Source of the DNA: Paralichthys olivaceus
Taxonomy: Eukaryota > Chordata > Actinopteri > Pleuronectiformes > Paralichthyidae
Reading direction: 5' to 3'
Assembly (NCBI RefSeq): GCF_024713975.1
Contig: NC_091099.1
Coordinates: 11,823,501 to 11,887,500, forward strand
Length of the DNA stretch: 64,000 nucleotides
Shown here in pieces: positions 20,923-34,900 of this stretch. The translations under genes and the position numbers were made by a program. A model generated the notes under the pieces. The model was not told where the DNA came from, ran no database searches, and was given only the letters and a program-made list of their open reading frames with translations. Numbering within the stretch: the first letter of the stretch is position 1; each line of letters opens with the position of its first letter.

Positions 20923-23830
20923 TTTATTTAGCTCAGTGGAGTTTGGGGAAGGAAGAGAAACACACACCAGTAAGGGAGAGCTGGGGGAAGGAGAGAATAG
21001 AGACACACTAAACCACTGGAGCAGGACATAAGGACAGGTGCACATCACAGGTATCTTTTTGGTCATCACTATGGCAACAACATATCCAGAAAAAATGAAA
21101 AGAATACTTTTACCTACAGTAAGGATAACAGAGTCCCTTCACCATAGAGGACCCCAATATGTACATCTTACAGTCACTAAGATCAAGAGAATATGAGAGA
21201 AATGAAATTGAAAATAATCAGTATACAAAAAAACTGCCTTTGTGGTATTTGGAATGCACATTTCTGTACAGAAGAAAGCTCATTGGTATTGTCGTAAACA
21301 TTGGTTAGTTTAAGAACAAAACATGACAGCGTTATCAGCCAGTCTAAATCCTTTGGACGGTTGGCTGGGATGTCAGTCTGAGTTCAGCAAAGCTGTTTTC
21401 GCTGGACAAATGGACAAGAGACATTGCAACACAGAATGACTGACACCATATTAGTGGAAGGTTTGGGGCTGAACTCCTTCAAATAGCTATGCAGTATCTC
21501 CACATGTATTGAGGAATTAATGCCCCAAGCAGGTTTCTCTGGAACTGTAAAGTTGAAAAAAAAATCCTCGATTTACGAAAGCTATTTCATCTTCTGGGTA
21601 TGGGCAGCCAACAGGATACTGAAAACAAACTTGATGGAATTGAGCCCCACATTTCCATTTATTTTCAACAGAGGAGCAGTTTATCAACAGCATCACAGGT
21701 ATCATTACAGTTTGTAGTCATTAAAGCCTAGTGGTAAAGCGATCAGAGCATGCATCTTCTACAGTATTGTTAAAAACTACAGTACATTAGCAGCAAACTG
21801 GACATCCTTAAGGGCTGAAGTTCAACACTATGGTAAAAAAAGAAAGAAAAATAAACTGCAACGTTTCTCAAGAGAAGTAAAACTCTTTAACCGCTATATT
21901 ACAGACTGCCATGGCTCTAGTTTGGGGTTTTGGTTACAGTCTCCAGTGTGCTTATGAGAGGCAGAAAACAGTAGCTTAGATATAGGGACTCCTTCCTTCT
22001 TTAAAAACAGCAGTACATCGTCAAGTAAACAGTAGCGCTTATTTTTGTAGGTCATATGGTTAAAGTATTATCACGTCTTTGGATTTTTGTCTTAAAGCAT
22101 TAATTATTGTTTAGCTATTATTGTTATATTATCATTATTACAGTTAGAATAAGGACTGGTTGCAAATGAACAGAGGAAGGAAGGTAGAGAGAAAAAGAGG
22201 AAAGCATGTAGGGAGGGAGAAAGAGGGACAATAAATTAAGTATACAAAAATAACATCAATAACATCCAAAGTTTTTTTCTCAGCTTTGCGCAGTAGCTCC
22301 CTATCAGCAAGTGGAAAAGGGAGCTATGTCTCAAACATCCAATGAAGTCTTGAGTCAACCATACAAAAGCTAAATACTGTACATTTACCCCTCACACTAT
22401 TAAACACTTTAGTTTTAATAAGGTTTTTGTAACAATCTAATACTCAAAGGTGAAAAGCTCAGATCTTTGAAATTCAGAGATGTTTTGTAGATATCTTTTA
22501 ATACTTAGTCCAAGGTTAAACCATGCTTCTTCTGTTTTAGAAACAGAAAAATACAGTATTAAGATCTTATTTGAAGTGAAGCCATGTTGAGCTGTTGACC
22601 TGAGCATAGAAAGCTTTACATTAATCACATAACATTGGTAAGCCATTGGTATAATCAAATAGAACGGAAAGGCCATAAGACACCTCGCCTGAACATATCA
22701 AAGCTGTCATAATCTTTTCATAATCATGACACTATTATATTGGAGCAAGACAGTTTATCTCAATCCATAAGATTTATATTAAGAAACTATTACTAAACAC
22801 ACACAATGTAAATTTGAGTTTGGTTAAAGTTTTCATATACAGCATAATGGTTGAGTGCTATAAAAATAGTTTGCCCCTTTCAGGACAAACTGGCCTTTAC
22901 GTTCTGTGCTATTTGGGCTGTTATCCACTAAAGGAACATAGAAGGTGTACATGTACAACAGAAGACTCATCATTGGCTTGTGGAGGGTGAGGCTGCTTCC
23001 TAGCACGGTATCAGTCTATTAGTACTGCTCTTACCAGTGCCAGCTACAAATCTCACCCATTCACCGTACAGACGTAAGCTCTGCTGTTTGTTATTGAAAA
23101 CAAACATGTTGAAACTAAATCCACAGACATGTAAAATTTTGGTTACGAGCTTTGGAATCTGAGTCAGTCTTTACAAAAGCTCTATGCGAATACCTCCGTC
23201 TATTTCAAAGATATTATTCCTTTTTTTGTCCTCCTTTTTCTTCTTCCACTGTTAACCGCTTTGTTTTCCTTCAAGTTTATCTTTTGGAGCTCTCTATTTA
23301 CACTAAAATCTCTTTGACAATTTCTTTTCCAGTCTTGTACAGACTGGCACTACATGCTACACAGCTAGTCATCTAGCACAGTCTGGTGGAGGACCCACAG
23401 TGAGTCTGTAATGCAGACTGAGAGGTAGACTGCAGGTCTAGCTGGGCAGTGAGGTCACATACTTGGAGAATGCTCTTTGGCCTCTGTGGCATCTGGTTGG
23501 TTTTTTAACAAGGTGGTGTTTGGTTGTAGTAAGGTGTCTGACAGAATAGGGAGAGGAGCTCTTTTCAACAAGATAGGACAGACCAGGGAGGAGTTTAAGA
23601 ACAATATGAAAAGAGGAAAGCTGTAGTAGAGAGGACTTTGTTTAGGATCTCTCCTATTTTCAGTTGAGAGTTTCTCTTTGGGCCGCTGTGGCTCTGCATC
23701 TTTGGGGTGTTCAGGTTACTGGTTTGGCAGCAAAGTGGACATGGTATATGTTTGGAGGTCGACAGCCAGTGCAGGAGTGGTTTGTGGGAAAACATAGTAG
23801 AAGGAAGCAAAGGGAACTTGGTCTGCCTCT
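20923..23830 (-). other. Probable 3' UTR of the ZFHX gene
   Basis: After the TAA at 23831-23833 (minus strand) there is about 2.9 kb of AT-rich sequence without coding exons or introns of other genes. TTTATT at 20923-20928 reads AATAAA on the minus strand and is a plausible distal poly(A) signal. Long 3' UTRs are usual for this family. No remnant of the C-terminal zinc-finger region of ZFHX3/4 is visible in any frame here. Confidence 0.5.
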
Positions 23831-26800
23831 TTAAGCTCTGTCTCTCTCCCCTGCCCCTGCGGACAGCTCAGCCTGCTCCCTCTCCGCAGAGTCAGAGCTT
23901 AGGCTCCTGGCCCTTTTCTCCTTGGCTCTGGCGTTCTGGAACCACACCTGTTAAAAAATTGAATAAATATTAGCTTGTGCCCTTAAAAATTTAATTTGAA
24001 CATTTACATTTAAACAGACCAAATTGCATTTTAATCAGTATTAATTATAAGAATGGGTATTTGTAACATTTACCTGCACCACGCGATGAGGCAGCCCCAG
24101 CTCCTGGCCTAGTGCCTCACACTCATGTCGGTTTGGTGTACGATGACTCCTGTAGAAGTCTCTGAGCTGCAGTACCTGGAAGTGGCTCATCTGTGTCCTT
24201 TGGCGCTGCTGCTGATGGTGGTGGTGTTGCTGCAGAGTTTGTGTCTCACCCCAATCAGAGCTTGGACCCCCAGATCCCTCAGGACTAGGAGACTCTTGGT
24301 CAGCCATACTGGAACCCTCCTCACATGGATACTCTTCATCATCCTCATAGTCATCATCCTCCTCTGGGTTGTTCAGATCAGTGGTTGAAGACAAAGAGGT
24401 CACAGGTGGCCTCCCAGTTAACTCTTTGTTGCTGATGACATAACCATGGTTTGGGATAGGGTTGGAGGTGATAGATGGGCCCGGTCTATCCATGACAGAC
24501 AACACAGCCATCCCAAGCTGCCCACTGGATATATTACTCATTGATAAGTTGTAGCCTGCTCTTTCAGCCTCTGCCCAGTGACGTGACCTCATATGGGCAT
24601 CAAGAGCACTCTTGACCTTGAACAGAGCCCTGCAAAATGGGCAGCGCAGGTGGTTCGAACCCAAGCTGAAAGTGGATCCAGGCCCCATCGACCGGAACTG
24701 TCCTTTTCTCTCTCTGGCTCGTGTGTTCTGAAACCAGACCTGTGAAGTCAAAACCCATGTTTTTTAAAAACTGAAACATAGAGGGTCATTATTAAATGTT
24801 CTGCTATTTTATCTCTCTCAAAAATTCCAATTAATTTAAACACAACAAATAAATTACCTGAACCACACGTCTTGTTAGGCCCACATCTCGTGCAATGCTT
24901 TCCAGTACTCCTCTGGTGGGGTTAGAGTCCAAGCTATAGCGCTGATATAACACTTCAAGCTGCTCTGGGGTGATGGTGGTTCTCTGGCGCTTATCCCTTC
25001 TGTGCTCCTCATCAACTTCTCTACCACTCCGCTGGCCTTCAAAACTGGTTTCTGATATAAGCTTTGTATTCTGCTTCGTAGGTGTCAGGGAACTTTGAGA
25101 TAGGCTGGTGAGGGTGTTACTTGAATGATCAGAGATTGTGTTTTTAATTTGTATGCTGTTTAAATGTGAAATCATAGAATGTGCTGGATTAGGATGAATC
25201 TGGGACAAAGCACCTGAAAGCATTTGGCTGGCCATCAGGGTGTGGTTGGGGTGAAGCATCATGTAAGGCATGGTTCGGTCTGTGAAGCCAGAATGCAGCA
25301 GTTGGACCTGGGACTGAGCTGCCAGGAGGTGCCTGGTCTGATGCTCCTGCCACAGCTGGAATGTTGGCAAGGACATTGGACAGACACCGCAGGGGAATTG
25401 AGCCTGTGTTTGGAGTTGCAGCAGATTTTGTGGCTGGGTTTCACTGGGTAGGCTTGAGGTGGAAACAGGCAGCCCTGTGTGGCTTGTTTCAGACTCAGAG
25501 GCAGAAGGGAGGCTGGGTGATGGATCAGCAGGCTTTTCACAAGCTTGATCTGAAAGAGAACTTTGCCCCTGGCTGCAATGAGACATAGATGGGATGGTGG
25601 GTACGGTCTTTTGTGAAGAGGAGGAAGAACAAGGATGAGATCTTTCTGGAGTACTTTCTGGCTGAAGCTTGGGCACGAGTTTTGAAGAGGAGCCTGTTTT
25701 CATGACTTTAACCTTTTCCTTTTGATGGATGTTAGCATCTGAAATTCCATTCTGAGTTTTAACCAGAGCTGGGCACTTATCAGCATGAGAGGACATTGTT
25801 TTGTCTTCTTGTTTCCAGGTTACAGGTGTCATTTCTCCATTGAATGTTTGCGCTTCACTTTCTGTGTCTTGAGTGGAAGAATCAAGCACAGGTGAGTCAG
25901 GTTGGGTGTAATACTCATAAGTCAGATCCATGGAGTTTTCATTCTGACAGTCATCTTGTCCTTCATCACCACAGCTGTTATCCTCACTATCTTCATTATT
26001 CTTGAAGCAGCCATTTCTCTGTCTGTGAATGTTGTCAGGCGGGTTCTTTCCCTCTAATCCATCATCTGTCCCCTGTCCACCATCTTGGTTTTTGCGGGCC
26101 CTCTGTCTAGCATTTTGGAACCATACAACAATGACTCTGTTAGGGAGGGACAACAGAGCCGACAATCTGTCATATTCTTCCTCTCTGGGGTAGGGAGTGG
26201 CCTCAAACACCCCCTGCAGGGTCTCCAGCTGTTGCTCCGTGAAGCGGGTGCGGGAAGAGCGCCGACCCCTATGGGGCTCTCCTCTCTGGATATCTGTTAT
26301 CTGGGGCTGTGGAGAGATGTTGGCTGGGAGGGCTGGGGATAGTGGACATGGAGAAAGTGTCGGAGCTTGAATTTGTACTACTTCCTCTCTGCCCTCCTCC
26401 AGTGATGTGGTTGGAGGGTTGTTAAAATTATAAGGAGAATCCTTGTCTCGCTGGCGCTCTTTAAATAGGGTGTTGCGGAACCAGTGTTTGATGACTTTGT
26501 GAGGCAGTCCAGACAGAGAAGACATTTTGTTGATCTCGTCATCACTGGGGAGGCTGTTAATATCAAAGTGTCTCCTCAGAACAGTAAGTTGCTCCTCTGA
26601 GATTCGTGTTCGGGTTCTCTTACCCTGCTGCTGTTCAAACGTTGATGGACTGACTTGAGGTTGCTGTCCTGTTTGGATAGGACTGAGTTGGGATGGTTGA
26701 CCCAGTAAAGCAGAATTTAGTTGTGAAGTCTGACTCAGCAACGCTGGACTAAGCTGTGGCTGTTGCCCTAGCATTGCTGGATTGAGTTGAGATTGGTAGA

Positions 26801-29800
26801 GTTTTGCCAACTCAGGGTTCATACTTAAGTCTAACCAAGGTTGGGTCTGGAGAGTCACAGACTGCATCATAACAGGAGAGAGGAGAGGTAGTTCCATGGG
26901 AAAAGGAATGGGGGGTAGGGAAAGCTTAGGTAAATGCAGTGGGGGTATAGGAAGCTGGGGCAAGGGCAGAGAGAGCATAGGTATTTTAGGTATGGATTTA
27001 GCTGGAGATGTGGTTTGAGAATTACCTGCAGCAGATGTGCCTGGTATGGGAATTTCATGTTGTGAAAATTCTTGAGGTTGCAATGGTGATGGAGGAGAAG
27101 AAACAGCAGGGGCAGTTGGTGGTGGGTCTGTAGTTGTAGCAGACATTTTAGTAACGAGATCTGAAACTGAGGATACAGGTGAGGGTGCAATGGTTTTGAC
27201 TTGAGGTTTAATTGGCTCTTGTGGTGTTTCTGATTCAGAAGATGTGGCTGTGGTTGAAACTGCAGCGTGGGGGCAAGTAGTTGAATTCTCCATAGATTTA
27301 GGCTGGTTGAGGGGGTACATCTGGTCATATTGCAGCCTGTATTTTCTGGAAAACCTCTCCAGTACAGCAGTGGGAAACAGCATTCTGTGAATGTATTCCT
27401 GGTGGGTTTTTAAAATCAAGGCATCTGAAAATAACTTGCCACAGTCTTTGCACTTTTCTCCTCCTCCACAGCATCTTTTCTCTTCATTTATGGATTCTTC
27501 ACCTTTGTTTTGATTCTCTGGCCATAAGCTGCTATCTCTGTCTCTATTGCCATTAACTACTTTGTTATCCTTACTGCAAACTACCACCTGTCCATCCTCT
27601 GTTTCATTAAACTTATTTCTTTCCTCATCTAAGCACACAACCATCTTATTGAGATCAGAGCACTGTTGTTCATCCGGTATCATTTGAGTTGCAATCTGCT
27701 GCTGGTGTCTATGTCTACTTTGTGTATATTGCATTGCCAATTCATAGCCATAACTCTGTAGTAGGGCTCTGAGAGGCTCCCCATTCGCAGCAGCATAGGG
27801 CACTCTGGGAGGAGGACACTGCAATTTAAGTAGATTAAATGAGGGAGAATTAGTTTCCTCCTTTTGAATCTCATTTTTAACATTAGTAACATGCATTTCT
27901 TCTTTTTCTTTCTCAAGACAAGTATTGCTGTGTTCTCTTTCAGTGTGGTTGATGGAGGATCCACTGCGGACTGCTTCCACTTTGGTCTGAAACTGCACAT
28001 GATCCTTAAATTCGCTATCAGCTGAGTTTGAGCTTTGTTTCTGGTTTTGTTTCTCATCAGTTTTAAGTGGGGACTCAGTTTTAGCTTCTACCTTAACTTG
28101 TTCTTTTGGGACGCAGTTGGCCGATAATAACTGACCAAGGTCAAGGCTCATGTCGAGTTTCATGTCTCCTGATAAGTAAAATGGTAGGAGAAGTTGTTGC
28201 TGCAGGGACAGAAAGTTGTCTGGAGTCAGGGGGAAGTGTTGTTTAAGGAGATTCTCTATCCCTAAGGGAAGGTGCTGCAATGCCTGGGACTGGAGCAGAG
28301 CTGTGTGTTGTAACTGAGCTTGGGCCTGAGCCTGAGCCTGGGCTAACTGCTGCTGCTGTATTAGCATTAGCTGGTTTCGAGATGCTATAAGCTCTGCCAC
28401 TTTCTTTTTAGCTTGCTGGCTATCAGTTTGGTTGGAGAGGGTTGGTTGGACCTCTGTTGTTAGACCAGAATCTAATAGTGAAGAGACGGAGGAGCTTGCT
28501 TCATCTAGCCTCTTGGTGAAAGGCAAACTCTTGGAAATGTCTTCTCTGGTGGCACCAGGCGGAGTAGCAGTAGTGGAGACTGTCAATGGGACAGCTACAG
28601 TAGATGTTGGGGTCTGTGGAGCTGGGTTCTTGGCAGCACGAGCTCTAGTCTGATGAAGGACAGAACGAAGATGTATGTCCAGCGTGGAGCTCTGGCTATA
28701 GCCTACTCCACAAAGTCTGCAGCGATAGGGTCGAGAATCTGGGCAGCGGGGAGCCTCAGGGGCGGCAACACCTGTGCCAGAGTCTTGTAGGGCCCGTCTG
28801 GCCCTGTGAAGATGGGACACAGAGTTAAAATGAACCAGAAGAATGGTTTTCTGAGTAAATGACTCTGAACATATGGTGCATTTATAGGGCCTGGATGGAT
28901 CCAGATAGCGGTCCAATGTTGGGTTAGAGCACTTTTTGACAAGAGAGTTGGAACTAGGTTCTGATATCATCTCCTCATGTGACCCTTTCTCTGGCTCAGT
29001 TAAATCCTCCTCAACTTTATCATCTTCAGCAACTGTACCCTTCTCCTTCATTTGAACTTCTTCTTGTTCCTCCTTTACCTCAATGCCCAGTGCTTCTTCT
29101 TCCTCTATCTCTTCATACTCCCCTTCTCCTGCCTCTTGACCCACTTGTGGTGATAAACTAAACTCTTGCTGAACAGAACTCTTATTATGCTCCATGTATT
29201 GAGTAGTATGGGGTGGTAAGAATGTACTCTGCCCCTGTGTGTTGTCCAGCTGTGAATGTGTGTTTTGCATGTGTCTCTGCAGGGCCTCCTGACTGCGGCA
29301 TTGTCTAGAACAGAGGGGGCACTCTGTTGCCGCCCTCATGGCATGGTACTGCCAGTGCAGTTGGAGCTTCTCCTGAGTGGGGAACGCCAGGCTGCACCTG
29401 CTGCAACGGAACCGGTAACCATGGCGATCAGAGAGAGAAGGGGGATCGCTAGGTGGGGAGGTGGGTGAGGAGGGGGGGATCTGAGTTGGGGACCGAGGAG
29501 CCAGTCTGCCATTGGAAGGGTGAGTGGTGTTTTCTTCGAGGGGTGGGGTAAGTAGAGCTGTGACATCTTTGGGTGCGGCTACATCTCCCTCAGTGTTTGA
29601 AACTGAAATACCTGAAAAATGCACAGTAATAGTGGTTGTGAATTTATTAAGTTGAATTTTTCAATAACACCAGGCCAACAAGACCATCTGTCTTCAACAA
29701 ATATTTTATTAAAAAACAAGGATGTGGTCAGTTTTATCATGCATACCTACCTTGGTTTTTCTGTGAATCAACAGAGGCAAGGGAATCAGCGGTATGGGAA

Positions 29801-31922
29801 CAATTTGCATTGTTATTCTTGGCGGTTTTATTTTTCGGATTCTCATCTGTCCACAGGTCTGTTGGTAGTTCCATCTGCAGTTGAGGCAGTTGTTCCACTG
29901 GTGGTGCAACCTGGAAGAAAGAAAGAAATGTTTTTTTCTTTCCTTTATTATTTTCATTTCATAATAGATACACTCAGTGTTGTTTTACCAATTCAGAATA
30001 AAAGAAATATGGGATTACCATATTTTCTCAATCCAATATTATGAATAAAACATGTTTAATTGTATGGCATAATAGCAAGCAAATATCAAGATGTATAAAA
30101 ATGGAGTGCCTGCAATCCCTTTCCTAATATCATAAAACATTAACTTGTGAATCTGGGTTATTAGATTTTGCAGTTGCCTGCAAAGCAGAATGGGCAGCAA
30201 GGCACATTCATTTGGTAATAAGTATATATGGTTAGAGATATGTGGGTTTGCCCTTCAGCTCCTACGACACCCTTCAACATGCCCCAAGGGTTTAATAAAA
30301 CTTTACTGAGGTGAATAATGAATTTATTTAAAATCATTCTTCATATTGAAAACCTCAATCTCCACAGCTTCAAGCGCTGAGAGCAAATACTATATCTACT
30401 GTATGTGAACAGCTAGCTACCCTAAGGAAAGGATGGACAACTAAGGATGAGATTTACATGACAAGAGTTTTCTCTGCATAACAGCTTCATAAGAGAGAAA
30501 GAGAGGAACAACCATGCATGCATACGCACACACGCGCACACACACACACACTGCAGAGAAAACTGAAGGTCAGGCTTAATCTAGAGAGCGTAATTGGAAA
30601 GCAAGGTACATAATGGCCATCATCACCTCAGTCTGAATTAATGAACCTCAATTACTATCAGAGAGAGTGAGGGAGGGGTAAGGGGAAGGAGGGAGGATGA
30701 TGGTTTTGGGGGGGTAAGGGGTGTAGAATATGAAAAAGAGAGAGAGAGCAGGAAGAAGGAGGGAGGAAGTATGGGGCAATGAACAAAAAAAACTGCTTTG
30801 GAGAGAGAGCATGGGTAAGGGAGGGGTAACTCATAAGAAATTGAGAGAGAGCTTGGGAGAGACAGAAAGGGAGGGGCAGGGACAGAGATTGCAGAATAGG
30901 AATGATAGGAGTCGCTGGAGGGGGAGGGAGGGACAGCAGAGGGGAGAAAGGGTGAAAAGCAGTCAGTGAAGTGGAGGCGAAGAGAGCAAGAGACAAAGGC
31001 CACTTAGCATACGGGCCAGGGAGATGGAGGATGGTGATGTGGATAGATGACCAGTCTTTGTTAGTTGGAGAGACACAGTAAAAAGCATGGGGGCCCCTTT
31101 TTAGCTTGACTGCACTTCTGGTAATAGAGGGCTACTTAAACATGCATTATAGAAAGACTGGCTTTTCCCTCACACTCTCCGTCAAACCCTCTCTCTTCCA
31201 CTCTAAAAAACGCACATACACAGAATGCACGGCTGCATCAAAGATGATAGCGAGGAGCTACTTAAACATGCATTAAAAAAAGCGCTGCCTCTCTCTCTGG
31301 TGCCTTCTTAATGGAATTGTCTCCCTACATTTCACTCTCCCCCATCCCCCATCGCTTTGCCTTCTTTCTTTCTTTTTTATTGCATCCCGACGAACGTAAA
31401 TACAACAAATACACACTTGCATACTTATACTTACTGTGCTGATGAGCTTGTCCACACAGTCTTGTGCCACACTATGCAGATGTGTGAGATGCTGTCGAAG
31501 GTGTGTGTATGGGACTGTAACCTGGCACAGAGGGCACTGGACAGTCTGAGTGTAGAGAGAGGGGGAAAAAATGCTTCAATTAGAAAGCAACAAGCGAGTA
31601 CAGGTGTGCGTGGGTTTTTGAGATAACAGGAGGAACTGCCATGTCTTCGGGTCCCTGCATCCATTCATTCATCATGGCCATTTGTACAGTTTATGTGCAC
31701 ATGTGCATATTTAAATTATTCAAACGTGTGTCATCAGCTCACCTGCTGGTTCTCATTTTGCTGGTGTATTCTGGGGCGTTTGGTTTCAATGGGGCTTTCC
31801 ATCTCTCCGTATCCAGAGGATGGACGCTTGACGGAGCTTAATGACTCCTTTTCTCTTTCCTCCCCACTAGTTTCTTCTTTAAGTAAAAAATTTAAATAAC
31901 ATGAAAATAGAGTTTTATTTAG

Positions 31923-31955
<33 letters not shown>

Positions 31956-34900
31956 GTTATATATATGATATATGTTGCAGAGTGCTTGACTTATTTTCCA
32001 TCTAGAAGCAGCCATACCTGTCTCCTCGGAAATCTGCTTCACCCCCAAGTTACATGTGTCTTTGGTTGTTTCCAAAAGACCACTGGTCTCACTGGAAGTT
32101 TCCATATCATCACTGAGTTCTCCTGGGAGGGGACAAGACAAATACTTAACGTTATGCAAATACAGTGACCGTACAATGTTATCTCTCAAACTTTTCCGCT
32201 TATTGCAGTTTATATTATTCTCCAGATAGCATCCTTAAAGGCCAGTGTCTTTTAACCACACCTCATTTTTCCTTGCCTCCATTCACTATTTATCAAGTAT
32301 TGATTCTCCATTAGATTCTCCTCAGAGGTGGAGTAGAGGTAATATGGACTTACAAGACATCAGTTCGCCTCAATAAGTCTTAATCCACACAGAGGCAAAT
32401 CAAAGGATAGAATTCATTTACAACTTAAATGTTGAACGACTCATTGTAGATGTTGGGAGTCTGCTGTTCACTCACTCCGGACCATGTAATTTCAGTGTTT
32501 TACTTTGCACAGACTGGCGACTGGCCTCCACCTCCCCCATTCTTGTTCACAGGATTTGTATTGGTTCATTGATTAGCAGGTGCTAGTTAGCTGTTGTCAG
32601 GGGTGATTGGGGATATAACAAGGATGTGTATTGACTAATCAATTTACTCAATCAATATCTCAGCAGCAGCCATTACTCATTTTCTCACTCTTTTCATCTC
32701 AAACCCCTGACGGCTGCTCTTATGTCAGCAAGCACGCACACACCCACACAGTTTGTATTTTCACCTGTGACGCCATCAGGGCTCTTCCTGATGGTAAAAA
32801 TGGCTGCCAGCTCCTCTCCACCCATTGGCTGCAGTTGTAGAAGCTCTTCCCTCTGCTGATGGGTTGGGGTTTGACTGTGTTTCAGTACTTGGAGTTTAGA
32901 GGAGGAGGAGTGATTGCATAGGAGGCAATGGAACAGCCACGAACCTCCATCAACCTCACAATCATACTGCTGCAGGAACTAGAGAGAGAATGTTTGATAT
33001 TATTATGGTTGGAAAACATGACTCACATCTGCTATGACTAATGCAAATTGTTCAAAAAGGTTCTATGGTTAATTTTGAGAATGTACTGACTCTGTAAACC
33101 CGGACGCCAGCCTCATGGTGTGAACCCAGGGAATGTCCTCGTAGCTTCTCAAAACTGCTGGTCACATAGTCACACAGGTTGCACCTCAGCTGGACGGGGT
33201 TGCCCTTAGCAATAAGGGCAACCCCCTCCTGACCCCTGTCTCCTCCCTCCTGGATGTGAGCAGTAAGCTGGTAACGGGTGCGGTGTCTGTCAGTCTGGCA
33301 GTGTAAGGAGAAGTTAGCCCTCAGTGGGGTGGTGTAGCCACACAATCTGCAATGGCAGCCACCAGCAACCAGGGAGCACCACTCAGACTGGGGTAAGGAG
33401 CGAGGGGCATTCAGGTGCTGCTCCACAATCTCTAAGCTGTCAGATGAAAAGCAGGAGCAGACAAGGCATTGGAACATGCCTTGAGAGAGTGGTCCAGTGG
33501 GGGACAGAGATGAGGCTGGAGGGGGTGAAGGAGAGGGGGAGGGAGAGGGAGTCAGTGCAGACCCAAGGGTGACTGGCGGTTCTGCAACTTGCTGACTGGT
33601 TAGTCGCATGTTCAAGGAGAGCTCAGCACCTAATAACAGAGAGAGAAACCCCTTAAGAATCAAAAACCTTCAACTTGGATGACAGGAGGAGGGCAGAAGT
33701 GTTACTCACCTGTGTTTTGTAGGTGTTTAAGCTGTGGAGTGAGGCTCCTGCAGTGAGATAGATAGTAGCCTCTCTGGAGCCGTAGCATGTTATGTGTGTG
33801 TTTCTCGCTGGTGGTGTGTATGCGCAGGTTTCGGGCAATGCTGGTCTCATAGTCGCACACGTCACACCGCCACCGTTTACCATGAGAGTGAGAGTGTGCA
33901 GGTGGTGTGAGCTTGATGGGCTGGGTTGTAGGCGTTGGAATAGAGAGTGGGAGCTTGTATGCTGGCTCATCCACTGTGTGACCATTGGAGGAGCTGCTGT
34001 TGTTGGTAATGTGAGAAGTGTGCACGTGGCCATTGGAGTTTCCCCCATTTTGAACATTATTAAGGTGTTTATCTGACTGCATGTGTATGCTGAGGTTGCC
34101 TTTCGATGAAGTAGCATAGTCACACACTTCACAGCGGTACGGCTTGTAGCCGCAGGCATAGGTTTCACCACGGGCCAAGCGAGGATGGGGTTTCCCCGAA
34201 TTGCAATATCCACAGACATCTTGTGTTGCACCACCACACACACACTTTCCTCCTGATGCGCCACACACACAATGGCCCCCTGTCTCTGGGTGTTTCTCTT
34301 TCATGTGGACTTGCAGTGTATGCTGGGACTTGTAGTGCCAGTTACATTTTGGGCATTTCAGGGTCTTGCAGGAGTTGCGTGAGTGCATTATGGTCATGTG
34401 ACTAGTCAGTGAATTAGAAGAGAGGTCTTGGTTGAGGTTTTTAAGGACAGCTTCTCTCTGTTCTCCTTCTTTGTCTCTCTCGTCATCCACTTCTGTGTCT
34501 AGCTGGTTTTCATTTGGTTCTGGAGCTTTGGCACCATCTCCATTGGTAATGGAAGAGTGAGAAACCCCTGCCGGCCCACCATCCTCAGCAGGTGTGCTGG
34601 CAGGTTCCGTACCTGCCAGTGGAAAAGCCAGAGTAGACTGCTGGGATTTAAAGCTCTGAGGAAACCCAGAAATCCAGCCCTGATCTCCCTTAATGTCTTT
34701 TACCTCTGTCTCACTCAGCAGGGCAGAAGAGGAGGATGGACCAGTGAAGTGCTTTGGAGAGGTGGCAAGACAAGGGGAGGGCTTTGGAAAGGGGCAAGAT
34801 GTGGGGGAGGGCTTTGGAGAGGCGGCTATTTTGCTGTCGAGTGTGCCACTGGCCTTTGCAGTGCTGGAAGAAGAGCTGTGCTGGCTCTGTTGAGGTAATA

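Noticed and set aside
26867-28057. Long alternative frames on the minus strand inside the ZFHX region
   Set aside because: They are out-of-frame shadows of the 4.75-kb exon, which encodes recognisable homeodomains and fingers in the chosen frame.
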